This document shows positions 1-8,065 of a stretch of DNA of 58,703 nucleotides, one piece after another; position 1 is the stretch's first letter, and each line of letters starts with the position of its first letter. The DNA is from Anaerolineales bacterium (GTDB lineage Bacteria > Chloroflexota > Anaerolineae > Anaerolineales > DRMV01): contig JALWJZ010000031.1 in NCBI GenBank assembly GCA_026996855.1, positions 1 through 58,703 on the forward strand. The letters run 5' to 3'. Made by a program: the position numbers and the translations under genes. The notes under the pieces are model-generated. The model had not been told where the DNA came from, ran no database searches, and worked only from the letters and a program-made list of their open reading frames with translations.

Positions 1-97
1 TTTCGTGATCCAGAAACTCAAATGTACCATTGCCGGATCGTTACGACGTCGCTGGCGTCGCCTGCTCATGCAGTGGCCCACTTTCTTGGCTCAGCCC

Positions 98-162
98 GCT
101 GTCCAAACTCCTGTCCAAATCTGAGCTTCGGCTTCTCAGGTTTGGACAGGAGTTTGGGCAGC
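98..162. repeat. Long intergenic hairpin (28-bp stem)
   Basis: Bases 98-125 pair with 135-162 over 28 positions with only two G-U wobbles and no bulge, around a 9-base loop that contains TTCG. GTCCAAA occurs twice in the left arm. No T-tract follows, so it is not a standard intrinsic terminator. It could be a mobile palindromic repeat, a processing signal, or the 3' end of an upstream transcript. Nothing else is recognisable in bases 1-340. Confidence 0.7.
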
Positions 163-340
163 CTTTCGGAAACGGGCCTGCTCCCGAAGCGTATCGACTT
201 GACCGGGTACAGGACCCCAGCAAAGCAAGAGATAATATAGGTGCATCGAGGTCGGCTTGATTTCGGCAACATGTACATGCACCAAGCAGGTGTGCCGTGC
301 TTGACATGGAAAAGGCCTGTTTGTAGAATACGGGGTGCGT

Positions 341-413
341 GGGCCCGTGGCGCAGTTGGGAGCGCACCTCAATGGCATTGAGGGGGTCGCGGGTTCAAGT
401 CCCGCCGGGTCCA
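341..413 (+). tRNA. tRNA-Ala (anticodon GGC)
   Basis: A full cloverleaf can be folded by hand. The 7-bp acceptor stem carries G3-T70, the alanine identity pair. The D stem is GCGC/GCGC, the anticodon stem is CCTCA/TGAGG around loop ATGGCAT (anticodon GGC, reading GCC), the variable loop has 5 bases, and the T arm is GCGGG-TTCAAGT-CCCGC. The discriminator is A73. The 3' CCA is not encoded. Confidence 0.95.
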
Positions 414-500
414 CTTCGCCTTACCCCCGTCCCTGAATTTTACGGTATGGCCGCGCGAGTGGGTGAGAAGAGGGGTGGGGGTTCATTCTTGTCTGTATAT

Positions 501-573
501 GGGCCCGTAGCGCAGTTGGGAGCGCGCCGCAATCGCACTGCGGAGGTCGCGGGTTCGAATCCCGCCGGGTCCA
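501..573 (+). tRNA. tRNA-Ala (anticodon CGC)
   Basis: The cloverleaf has the same acceptor and D stems as the tRNA-Ala at 341-413, including G3-T70. The anticodon stem is CCGCA/TGCGG around loop ATCGCAC, giving anticodon CGC for GCG codons. The T arm is GCGGG-TTCGAAT-CCCGC and the discriminator is A. CCA is not encoded. The similarity outside the anticodon arm suggests a duplicated pair in one transcript. Confidence 0.95.
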
Positions 574-580
574 CACGAAA

Positions 581-604
581 ACGCCGGTTCATCCGGCGTT
601 TTTC
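581..604 (+). terminator. Intrinsic terminator after the tRNA pair
   Basis: ACGCCGG (581-587) pairs with CCGGCGT (593-599) around the 5-base loop TTCAT and is followed by TTTTTC. It starts 8 bases after the second tRNA. Confidence 0.85.
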
Positions 605-873
605 TTTACTGGCCCGGGCTTTTTTGGTGCGATGCTTCGGTGTCGCTGGGGGAAATTTGGGCATCCATCGTGGGGTTTGGTTCTTGGGTGCCCATCTTCA
701 AGACGCCTTCAGAAGCCCTTCTTCAGCGAAAGGCACGTTCGTTCGAGTTGGAGAAGAGTCTGGCCTGCGCAAATGATAAGGCGCTTTTCACACCTCATCG
801 TTTTTCGTTCTTGAAACGGTCGACTGGGGCTGGCTGCTCCTTCCCCGGTCCTGGGCCTGCACGAAATTCCACT
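605..873. other. Intergenic stretch without a recognised gene
   Basis: Between the tRNA terminator and the spoVS promoter I see no convincing ORF with a ribosome binding site, no RNA fold and no repeat. Short open frames here lack homology I can recognise. Confidence 0.5.
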
Positions 874-901
874 ATGACATTTTCTCAAATCCTGCTACAA
901 T
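874..901 (+). promoter_or_regulatory. Sigma-70-like promoter for spoVS
   Basis: ATGACA (874-879) and TACAAT (896-901) are spaced by 16 bases, 40 bases upstream of the spoVS start. This is one of the better -35/-10 pairs in the window. Confidence 0.6.
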
Positions 902-941
902 AAAAGGGCACATCTTATCGCCGCCGGGGAGGAGGCTCACC

Positions 942-1316
942 ATGGACGTAATCAAAGTCGCTGCCAAGTCGCGACCCTTCAAAGTTGCCGGTGCCGTTGC
1001 CGGAGTTTTCCGGGAACACAAACAAGCGGTGGTGCAGGCCATTGGCGCGGGTGCCGTCAACCAGGCCGTGAAAGCCCTCATTTTGGCCCGCCAGTATCTG
1101 GCGCAGGACGGCTACCACGTGGCCTTCATTCCCCAATTCACCGAGATTGAAATCCAGGGGCAGGTACGTACCGCGGTGCGGTTCACCGTCATCGCGGTAC
1201 CGGCCGATCTGGACCCGGTTCCACTGGAGCCGTTACCTGCCAGTAGCGCGGCTCAAATTCAACAAAACGAGGAAGCGGAGCGCGCGTCCTCTTCCCAAGA
1301 GGGGGGCGAGTCGTAG
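942..1316 (+). CDS. spoVS: Stage V sporulation protein S-like (SpoVS) protein
   Basis: The 124-residue product matches the SpoVS family over about residues 1-88: an N-terminal VIKVAAKS strand, the motif AIGAGAVNQAVKAL and a C-terminal beta-rich part. SpoVS proteins are small Alba-like, probably nucleic-acid-binding proteins. They act in spore coat and septation control in Bacillus but also occur widely in non-sporulating bacteria. Residues 89-124 form an acidic, Ser/Gln/Glu-rich tail that typical ~86-residue SpoVS proteins lack. ATG 942 has GGGAGGAGG upstream. It is monocistronic, bounded by its own promoter and a terminator. The family is clear; its role here is unknown. Confidence 0.9.
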   Translation: MDVIKVAAKSRPFKVAGAVAGVFREHKQAVVQAIGAGAVNQAVKALILARQYLAQDGYHVAFIPQFTEIEIQGQVRTAVRFTVIAVPADLDPVPLEPLPASSAAQIQQNEEAERASSSQEGGES

Positions 1317-1426
1317 CCCTTCCTGGCGGCGGCTCGCGTGCACGCTCCTTTCGCATCCTTACCAAAACAACCCCCTTGGGGTGGGGAACTCACCGGTTCG
1401 CACCCACGTTCGCTGGTCGTGCGAAA

Positions 1427-1464
1427 AAAGAAACCGGGGCAACTCCGGTTGCCCCGGTTTCTTT
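1427..1464. terminator. Bidirectional terminator between spoVS and hsp20
   Basis: AAAGAAACCGGGGCAA pairs perfectly over 16 bases with its complement across a 6-base loop (1443-1448). A-rich sequence lies on the left and T-rich on the right, so it can serve both convergent genes. Confidence 0.85.
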
Positions 1465-1466
1465 CG

Positions 1467-1937
1467 TTATTTCTTGCGGTTCTTCTTGCTCTTACCGTCG
1501 CTGAGCACCTTGATGGTCTTGGGCCGCACTTCCTCGGCCTTGGGCAGCGTCAGGGTCAGGATGCCGTTCTCAAAGGAAGCCTCGGCCTTGTCCACCTCCA
1601 CGGGCACCGGCAACTGGATGCTGCGGCTGAAGGCGCCCGTGCGGCGTTCACGGATGTAGTAGGTCGCACCCTCTTCGACGATGTCCTCTTCCACATGGCC
1701 CCGGATGGTCAGCACATCCCCAGCAACGCGGATTTCCACCTTCTCCGGATCGACGCCGGGCAGCGCCATCTTGATGACCAGGGCATCGTCCGTCTCGTAC
1801 ATGTCCATGGCCGGGGCCCACAACCACTCCCGCTGCTCGACGGCCAGCAACGGCCGGGCAAATTCACGGAACAGGTCGTCCATGGTGCGCTCCAACACTC
1901 GCAGTTCCCGAATCGGATCCCATCGCATCAGGGTCAT
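1467..1937 (-). CDS. Hsp20 / alpha-crystallin family small heat shock protein
   Basis: This 156-residue ATP-independent holdase binds unfolding cytoplasmic proteins. Residues 1-40 are the variable N-terminal arm. Residues ~41-130 are the alpha-crystallin domain, ending with ENGILTLTLPK. KTIKV near residue 141 is the I-x-V anchor used in oligomer assembly, and the tail is Lys-rich. I chose ATG 1937 because AGGAGGTGG lies 5 bases upstream; an upstream TTG/ATG would add 16 residues without a good site. The gene converges on spoVS and diverges from the reductase gene at 2183. Confidence 0.93.
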   Translation of the reverse strand: MTLMRWDPIRELRVLERTMDDLFREFARPLLAVEQREWLWAPAMDMYETDDALVIKMALPGVDPEKVEIRVAGDVLTIRGHVEEDIVEEGATYYIRERRTGAFSRSIQLPVPVEVDKAEASFENGILTLTLPKAEEVRPKTIKVLSDGKSKKNRKK

Positions 1938-2010
1938 GGCTCCACCTCCTTTTCCCGGGGATGGTCGGCTACTCGTTGATGACATTGGTGGTTTTGTTCA
2001 CTTCCTTAAA

Positions 2011-2025
2011 TAGGCGGGACGCCTA
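2011..2025. promoter_or_regulatory. Small dyad between hsp20 and the reductase gene
   Basis: TAGGCG and CGCCTA flank GGA, a perfect 6-bp dyad 74 bases upstream of the hsp20 start. It matches neither CIRCE nor the HspR repeat. It might be an operator or 5'-leader hairpin for hsp20. No clear promoter is visible in 1938-2182. Confidence 0.3.
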
Positions 2026-2182
2026 AAAAGAACGTTATTGGCGTGTAAGAAGTTTGTTAGAGGGCAGCACCCTTATTGGGATGGACGGGGTACCCCTTGA
2101 AAAGCCGAAACCCAAGGATTGACCCCGCTGGTAGAATGGAAGCGGAAAAACCTTTTTCCAAAATTTTTTCAGGAGGACAGCG

Positions 2183-3151
2183 ATGCATTACCGCAGAATG
2201 GGGCACGCCTCGGGATTGAAGTTGAGCGCCTTGGGGTATGGCGCGTGGGTAACCTTTGGAAACCAACTGGACGCCAAAGCCGCCCGGGATTTGATTCACC
2301 GCGCCTACGATTTGGGCATCAACTTCTTCGACAACGCCGACGTGTACGCAGACGGAGAAGCGGAGCGCCTGATGGGGAAGGCCATCAAGGGCCTGCCGCG
2401 CGAGGCCTTGGTGATTTCCAGCAAGGTTTTCTGGCCCACCATGCCCGGGCCCAACGGCCGGGGCCTTTCCCGCAAGCACGTGATGGAATCCATTCATGCT
2501 TCCCTGCGCCGTTTGGATACGGACTACATCGACATCTATTTCTGCCACCGTTACGACGCCGACACGCCCCTGGAAGAAGTGGTGTACACCATGAACATCC
2601 TCATCCAGCAGGGCAAGATTTTGTACTGGGGAACCTCGGAATGGACGCCGGCCCAGATTGCGCGCGCCTGGGCCATTGCCAGGCAGCATCACCTCATCCC
2701 CCCCGTGGTGGAACAACCCCAGTACAACATGTTCCATCGCCGGCGGGTGGAAGTGGAACTGGTTCCCCTGGCTCGAGACCTGGGCATTGGGCTGACCACC
2801 TGGAGCCCCCTGTTCTACGGCATTCTCACGGGGAAGTACAACGAAGGCATCCCCGCGGGGAGCCGGGCCGCACTCAAAAAGATGGCTTGGCTGCGGGATT
2901 ACATCACTCCGGAGCGCATCGCGGTGGTACGCCAGTTGACCGAACTGGCCCAGGAATTGGGCATTACCACCGCGCAGTTGGCCATTGCCTGGTTGCTGCG
3001 CCTGAAAGAGGTCAGTTCGGTGATTTTGGGCGCGACCACCCCCAGCCAGTTGGAGGAAAACGTGGGCGCAATTGAAGCCCTGGACAAACTCACCGACGAA
3101 GTGCTGGAGCGCATTGAGGCCATTTTGCGCAATGCACCTCGGGAGGGGTAA
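2183..3151 (+). CDS. Aldo/keto reductase, potassium-channel beta-subunit-like
   Basis: This 322-residue cytoplasmic NADPH-dependent (beta/alpha)8-barrel oxidoreductase carries the full AKR tetrad: Asp50, Tyr55, Lys81 and His122. EQPQYNMFHR and the long C-terminal helices resemble the AKR6/YghZ group, related to the beta subunits of voltage-gated K+ channels. The substrate is probably an aldehyde or ketone but cannot be read from sequence. AGGAGGAC precedes ATG 2183. The stop lies one base before the start of the next gene, whose ribosome binding site is inside this gene's last codons, so the two are probably translationally coupled. Confidence 0.9.
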   Translation: MHYRRMGHASGLKLSALGYGAWVTFGNQLDAKAARDLIHRAYDLGINFFDNADVYADGEAERLMGKAIKGLPREALVISSKVFWPTMPGPNGRGLSRKHVMESIHASLRRLDTDYIDIYFCHRYDADTPLEEVVYTMNILIQQGKILYWGTSEWTPAQIARAWAIARQHHLIPPVVEQPQYNMFHRRRVEVELVPLARDLGIGLTTWSPLFYGILTGKYNEGIPAGSRAALKKMAWLRDYITPERIAVVRQLTELAQELGITTAQLAIAWLLRLKEVSSVILGATTPSQLEENVGAIEALDKLTDEVLERIEAILRNAPREG

Positions 3152-3152
3152 T

Positions 3153-3896
3153 ATGGTGACCTTCGACCTGGAAACCGCCTTTGTCTATCCCTTTCGGGAC
3201 AGGCGCTGGACTGAAAAACTGCTGATTGCCCTTGCCCTGTACCTCTTCCTGTACCTCATCCTGCCGGCTTTCTTCCTGGCAGGCTACCTGTACCGCCTGG
3301 CCAAAGGCGTTTTGGAGACCGGCGAGGCCCATTTGCCCGATTGGGACGACTGGGGCGGCGATTTTCGGCGGGGCGCGCGTGCGTTGGGTGCGGCTTTGCT
3401 CATTGCCTCCCCCGTGCTCCTCTTCGTGGTGCTGTGGTTGGTCGGGGTTTTTGGTTCCGTCTTCGCCATGGAGGGCATGGAAGAGGCGGGCCGAGCAACT
3501 CCGACCCTGGGCTTCATGCTATGGGGGATGTTCATGCTCGGCTCCATGAGCCTGACGGCTCTGTTGGGGATGGTGCTGGGGGTCTTGGGACCGGCCGCGT
3601 GGATGCACGTGGTGGCCACGGACCGCCTGAACGCGATTTTGGACGTTTCTGGATGGTGGGCCATCTTTCGGGCCGCATGGGCCGAGTTCGTGGTGGCTAC
3701 GGTGCTGGTGATTGGGTTACGCATGTTCGTCGCGTACCTGATGCAAACTCTGTTCTGGCTCTTGTGCTTCGGCGGTTTCGTTCTGGCCGCGATTCCCAAC
3801 CTGTACATTCTGCTGGTGGGCCTGTACCTTTACGCTCGCGCCTATCGCCAGGGCGCGGCCCGGTTGGCTTCCCAAAGGGCCGAGGCCTCGGCATGA
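3153..3896 (+). CDS. DUF4013-like multi-pass membrane protein
   Basis: The 247-residue protein has an N-terminal soluble stretch (1-20), a long hydrophobic segment (~23-48), the acidic-aromatic motif LPDWDDWGGDFRRG (~61-75) and at least four more membrane segments. That layout matches DUF4013 proteins, whose function is unknown. ATG 3153 is one base after the reductase stop, with GGGAGGGG just before it. Longer in-frame starts would lie inside the reductase gene. Coupling to a reductase is suggestive but gives no function. Confidence 0.75.
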   Translation: MVTFDLETAFVYPFRDRRWTEKLLIALALYLFLYLILPAFFLAGYLYRLAKGVLETGEAHLPDWDDWGGDFRRGARALGAALLIASPVLLFVVLWLVGVFGSVFAMEGMEEAGRATPTLGFMLWGMFMLGSMSLTALLGMVLGVLGPAAWMHVVATDRLNAILDVSGWWAIFRAAWAEFVVATVLVIGLRMFVAYLMQTLFWLLCFGGFVLAAIPNLYILLVGLYLYARAYRQGAARLASQRAEASA

Positions 3897-4089
3897 ACGA
3901 AGGGCCGGACGCCTCGGCGGCAGGACCCTCGAGACGTACCGGAAAGGACCCGACCTGCCTTCGCCCCGGTGGGGCGGTGGGGGAAGGGATTTGGAAGACC
4001 ATTCCCTGCCGCGGGGCGTCCGCTGAAAACGACCAACCCTCTGCTGGCGGGGAAGAGGCCGTAGGTTTCGGAACGTGGAGGAGAGGACC

Positions 4090-4935
4090 ATGTTGGCGTC
4101 ACGTGTGCGACCTTCGCCCATTGCCGGGCACTGGTACCCTGGGGACCCGAAGGTGCTGGCTTCCATGGTGGACCGCATGCTGGAAGAGGGCCTTCGCGCC
4201 CTGCCGCCCCTGGAAGGCGAAGTGCTCGGGGTGATTGCCCCCCACGCGGGTATTCGTTATTCCGGACCCATTGCCGGGCGGGCCTTCGCCGCGGTCGTGG
4301 GCCGCACCTACGACCTGGTGGCGCTGGTCGGTCCCATGCATTATCCCTTCGACGCGCCGTTTTTGACCACGGCCCACGAAATGTACGACATCCCTTTTGG
4401 CACCATTCCCGTTGCCCGCCACGCGCTGAAAGCCCTGGACGCTTTGCTCCAGCAACGCCTGGGATACGGCCTGACCTACGTGGCCAACGACCCCGAACAC
4501 TCCCTGGAGATGGAACTCCCCTTCCTGCGCCGCGCGCTGCAAGGCCCTTTCTCCCTGTTGCCCTTGATGGTGCGCACCGTCGAGCCGTATCCCCTGCAGG
4601 TACTGGGGGAAAGTCTGGCCGAAGTGCTGCGCGAACCGCGGGCCTTGTTGGTGGCCAGCACGGACCTGTCCCACTATTTCCCCGACGAAGCCGCCCGCTT
4701 GTTGGACCAGGAAATGATTCGCCGCATCGAGGCCATGGACCCCCTGGCCGTGCTCCGAGCCGAGGAAGAAGGCGTGGCTTACGCATGCGGCCGCGCGGCC
4801 GTGGCCGCGGTGCTGTGGGCGGCTCGCGCGCTGGGTGCCCGGAAAGTGGTTTCCCTGGGCTACGCCACTTCGGGCGATACTTCAGGCGATTACAGCGCGG
4901 TGGTGGGGTACTACGCAGCGGCCATCCTGGCCTGA
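4090..4935 (+). CDS. amrB: AmmeMemoRadiSam system protein B (Memo/MEMO1 family)
   Basis: The 281-residue product belongs to the Memo family, which shares a fold with extradiol dioxygenases and LigB. Conserved metal-site candidates are His52 (PHAG), His84 (GPMHYPF), His195 (TDLSHY) and Cys233 (YACGR). AmrB is usually encoded with AMMECR1-like and radical SAM partners, but neither is in this window, so this copy is an orphan. I chose ATG 4090 because GGAGGAGAGG lies just upstream. The molecular function of bacterial AmrB is unsettled. Bases 3897-4089 before it hold no recognisable feature. Confidence 0.88.
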   Translation: MLASRVRPSPIAGHWYPGDPKVLASMVDRMLEEGLRALPPLEGEVLGVIAPHAGIRYSGPIAGRAFAAVVGRTYDLVALVGPMHYPFDAPFLTTAHEMYDIPFGTIPVARHALKALDALLQQRLGYGLTYVANDPEHSLEMELPFLRRALQGPFSLLPLMVRTVEPYPLQVLGESLAEVLREPRALLVASTDLSHYFPDEAARLLDQEMIRRIEAMDPLAVLRAEEEGVAYACGRAAVAAVLWAARALGARKVVSLGYATSGDTSGDYSAVVGYYAAAILA

Positions 4936-5361
4936 GAGGGCGCTTTTGAACTTGGGCTTTTTGTGGTGGGCGAAAGCCCATTGCAAAAAGGGAGCGGTCA
5001 TCTCACAGGGAAAGCCCGGCTTTGCCTTTCCCAGGACGCATAATGCGATGTATCGCTACAAACCTGGCCCTATTTTCAGAAAAACCAAACTTGAGAAGGA
5101 GCCTTGAGCAGGCGTTTTGCGTGCTCGAACAAAGACGCACACAGAGCCACGGAGAATTTCGAAGAACGCGTGACCCTTGAGAAGGCACAAAGCACCTTCG
5201 CCTGCGCCTTCTGGACCGAGCCCCGGGGCCGACACCGGCTGTCGGGGCGATGGAGAAAGGGATTGGGCAACCCTTCCCCCTTGGGCGCCCGAACCCGTCT
5301 GGCAGGAGGCGGAACGCTTTTCACCATCCTTTGACGGTTTTGGAGGTTGAAAGAGGGAACC
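4936..5361. other. Gene-free interval of about 425 bases
   Basis: I found no ORF with a plausible start and ribosome binding site, and no strong terminator. The stretch near 5130-5150 (CACACAGAGCCACGGAG) resembles a purine-rich CACAGAG-type intergenic element common in environmental genomes, but one copy is not enough to call a repeat. Confidence 0.4.
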
Positions 5362-6744
5362 ATGGATGCCATGCTGTGGGTGTATTTGGTTGTGATGGTA
5401 CTGCTCATCGGGCTCAATGCCTTTTTCGTAGGCATTGAGTTCTCCGTGGTGGCCGTGCGCAAGCCCCGGCTGGAATACCTGGGACAGAAGAATCCCCGGG
5501 CGCTGGCCCTGGCGCGACGCTGGGTGGAGGACCCCGAAGCCCGCAACCGCATCATCGCCGCGGCCCAACTGGGCGTGACCCTGGTCAGCCTGATTTTGGG
5601 CGCGGTGGGCGAGCAAACCGTGGAGATTTTGGTGGAAGAGGGCCTGGCTCATCTGCCCTGGGCCGAGCATCCCTGGGCCCAACCCCTGTTGCGCTTTCTG
5701 CCCCTGGTCTTCTCCTTCCTGGTGGTCACGGGATTGCACGTCATCTTCGGCGAGCAGGTTCCCAAGGTAGCCACCCTGCACATGCCGGAGCGCACCCTGC
5801 TGGCTCTGGCCCTGCCCATGCACCTGTTCCTGGTGGTCTTTCGCTGGTTCATCGATCTGTTGGATTGGATTACCCGAACCATTTTGGGGGCCTTGGGCTT
5901 TTCCGCGGAGTCCGAACAGCGCCATCTGCGCCTGGAGGAATTGCGCCTCATGTTGCAAGAGGCCCGGGAAGAGGGCGTGCTGCCTTCCGAAGAGGGTCGC
6001 ATCCTGGATGCAGTGCTGGACCTGCCTCACTTGCTGGTGCGCCACGTCATGGTCCCCCGCACCGACATCGTGGCCGTGGAAGCCGACGCCCCCGCGTCCC
6101 AAATTCTGCATCTGGCAGCCAAGCACGACCTGACCAAGTTCCCCGTGTACGAAGGCACCCTGGACAACGTCATCGGCCTGGCCCATGTGAAGCAGGTGCT
6201 CAAGGTGCTCCACACCCCGGATTTCCCCAAGATGAAAGCCCGGGACGTGGCTGGTGAGGTTCTGTTCGTGCCCGAGACCCTGCCGGTGCGGGAGTTGCTC
6301 CGCCTCTTTCGGGAAAAGCACCAGCACCTGGCCCTGGCCGTGGACGAGTTCGGCGGCCTTTCCGGCCTGGTGACCCTGGAGGACGTGCTGGAGGAAATCG
6401 TGGGCGAGGTCAGCGACCCCTTCGACCGGGAACAACCCGACGTGGAGCGGCAGCCCGACGGCACGGTGCTCATCGACGGCATGGCCCTGATGGAAGACGT
6501 GAACGAAACCCTGGGCCTGGACCTGCACTCGCCCCACTACGACACCGTGGCCGGGTTCATCCTGGACCGTTTGGGGCGCATTCCCCGGGAGGGCGACGCG
6601 GTGGAACTGGACGGCAAGGGGCTGCGTCTGGTGGTGGCCCGCATGGACGGCCTGCGGGTGGACAAAGTGCGGCTGGAGCCCGTGGCCAAGAAGCCCACTC
6701 CCTTGACGAAACCCAAACGGTCTTCTCCTACTCTTCGAAAGTAA
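5362..6744 (+). CDS. CNNM/CorC (HlyC-type) transporter with CBS domains
   Basis: The 460-residue membrane protein has a DUF21 (CNNM) membrane domain at ~1-190, beginning with the small-residue-rich helix LIGLNAFFVGIEFSVVAVRK. A CBS pair (~205-325) begins with VMVPRTDIVAVE and includes FPVYEGTLDNVIGLAHVK and LALAVDEFGGLSGLVTLED. A CorC_HlyC domain follows (~345-430). The family handles divalent cation (Mg2+/Co2+) efflux or homeostasis; hemolysin naming is historical. ATG 5362 has GAGGGA 5 bases upstream; TTG 5347 is a weaker alternative. Its 3' end overlaps the opposite-strand HlyD gene by 17 bases. Confidence 0.9.
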   Translation: MDAMLWVYLVVMVLLIGLNAFFVGIEFSVVAVRKPRLEYLGQKNPRALALARRWVEDPEARNRIIAAAQLGVTLVSLILGAVGEQTVEILVEEGLAHLPWAEHPWAQPLLRFLPLVFSFLVVTGLHVIFGEQVPKVATLHMPERTLLALALPMHLFLVVFRWFIDLLDWITRTILGALGFSAESEQRHLRLEELRLMLQEAREEGVLPSEEGRILDAVLDLPHLLVRHVMVPRTDIVAVEADAPASQILHLAAKHDLTKFPVYEGTLDNVIGLAHVKQVLKVLHTPDFPKMKARDVAGEVLFVPETLPVRELLRLFREKHQHLALAVDEFGGLSGLVTLEDVLEEIVGEVSDPFDREQPDVERQPDGTVLIDGMALMEDVNETLGLDLHSPHYDTVAGFILDRLGRIPREGDAVELDGKGLRLVVARMDGLRVDKVRLEPVAKKPTPLTKPKRSSPTLRK

Positions 6745-8065
6745 CGTCGGCCGGCATACCGGGGCGCAGGCGTCCCGCGGGGTCGTGAATGCGCAATTCC
6801 ACCGCAAAGACCATGGTTTTGCGGCGCTCCGGCGTTTGTACGTTCTGTGGGGTGTATTCGGCCTGGTCCGCGATGTACACCACTTCCGCGGTGAAGGTTT
6901 CACCGGGGTAGGCATCCACGGCGAGCCGGGCCGTATCGCCCAAACGAATCCGACCCAGGTCTTCCACGGGGATGTACACCCGAATGGTCAGGTAGGACAA
7001 GTCCCCCAGGGTGAGCACGGTGGCCCCGGCCGACACCACTTCGCCCGGCTCCACGTTGCGGGCCAGCACCACGCCGTCCAGCGGGGCGCGCACGGTGAGT
7101 TTTTCCAGTTGCAGGTCCAGCAGTTCCACCTGGGCCTGAGCCTGAGACACTGCAGCGCGCGCCTGCTCCAGGGCTTTGCGGGCCTGCTCCAGTCGGGCCT
7201 GGGCCAGGCGCAACTCCAGGGCATGGGGGCCGCTCTGGAGGCGATACCATCGATCCAGGGCCGCGTCGTAACGCTCCCGGGCCACCGCGACTCGAGCGCG
7301 GGCTTCCAACACATCCTGCGCGGCCTGGGTGGTGAGCAGGCGGTCGTATTCCGTCTGCGCGGCCTCCAGTTCGTTGAGGGCCTCATCGTACAGGCTCTGG
7401 GCATAGGCTTCCAGCGCTTCGTTGTCCCGGGCTGCTTTGGCCTGCTCCAAAAGGGCTTCGGCCAGCAGAAAACGCTCCCGCGCCCGGGCCAGCCGCTCCT
7501 CCACCCGCTGCAGGTCCGAAGCAGTGGCGGTGCGCAGCAATTGGGCCAGGTTTTCTTCTTCGGCTTCCAGGGTCTCTTTGGCGGCCTTCACTTCCGCCTC
7601 GGCCGCGGTCAGGCGCTCGTCCTGGGTGAAGTACCACAGAGGGAGGGTGAATTCATCCGGCGGATTCTGAACCCAGGGCTGAAGGCGCTGGGGCGCATGG
7701 GCCAAATGTACCTCCTTTTCCACCCGCTCGTACTCCAGCCGGGCCAGGCGCAGATTGGCTTCGGCCAGGGCCTCCTGGGCCTGGGCGGCCTCCAGCGCGG
7801 CCTGGGCCTGCTTTCGTTGGGCCTGAAGCAGGGCGTCGTCCAGGCGGAAGAGCACCTGCCCGGCCTCCACCAGGTCCCCTTTGTCCACCAGCACTTCCCC
7901 CACCCGCCCGCCGATTTCCGGTGCGACCAACACCTCGCGGGCTTCAATGGTGCCGGAGGCGACCAGAGGGCCGTTGGGCTCCGGCCGGGAGACCCACATC
8001 AGATACCCAATGACGCCCACCAAAGCCATCACGAAGAACAAAGCCAGAATGCGGCGTCGGCTCAT
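6728..8065 (-). CDS. HlyD-family efflux membrane fusion protein
   Basis: The 445-residue protein has one N-terminal membrane anchor (~7-27). The first half of the biotinyl-lipoyl domain (~40-85, APEIGGRVGEVLVDKGDLVEAG) is followed by a very long Ala/Glu/Gln/Arg-rich coiled-coil hairpin (~90-310). The second lipoyl half (TVRAPLDGVVL) and a beta-barrel domain close the protein. Such proteins bridge an inner-membrane pump to the periphery. No ABC or MFS pump gene is adjacent. The start at 8065 overlaps the cofD stop (ATGA), and GGAGGG precedes it, so translation is coupled to cofD. Confidence 0.88.
   Translation of the reverse strand: MSRRRILALFFVMALVGVIGYLMWVSRPEPNGPLVASGTIEAREVLVAPEIGGRVGEVLVDKGDLVEAGQVLFRLDDALLQAQRKQAQAALEAAQAQEALAEANLRLARLEYERVEKEVHLAHAPQRLQPWVQNPPDEFTLPLWYFTQDERLTAAEAEVKAAKETLEAEEENLAQLLRTATASDLQRVEERLARARERFLLAEALLEQAKAARDNEALEAYAQSLYDEALNELEAAQTEYDRLLTTQAAQDVLEARARVAVARERYDAALDRWYRLQSGPHALELRLAQARLEQARKALEQARAAVSQAQAQVELLDLQLEKLTVRAPLDGVVLARNVEPGEVVSAGATVLTLGDLSYLTIRVYIPVEDLGRIRLGDTARLAVDAYPGETFTAEVVYIADQAEYTPQNVQTPERRKTMVFAVELRIHDPAGRLRPGMPADVTFEE

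Noticed and set aside
5056-6915. 619-residue open frame on the minus strand over the CorC gene
   Set aside because: His/Gln-rich composition typical of the antisense of GC-rich codons, with no recognisable domain; the plus-strand gene is clearly real.
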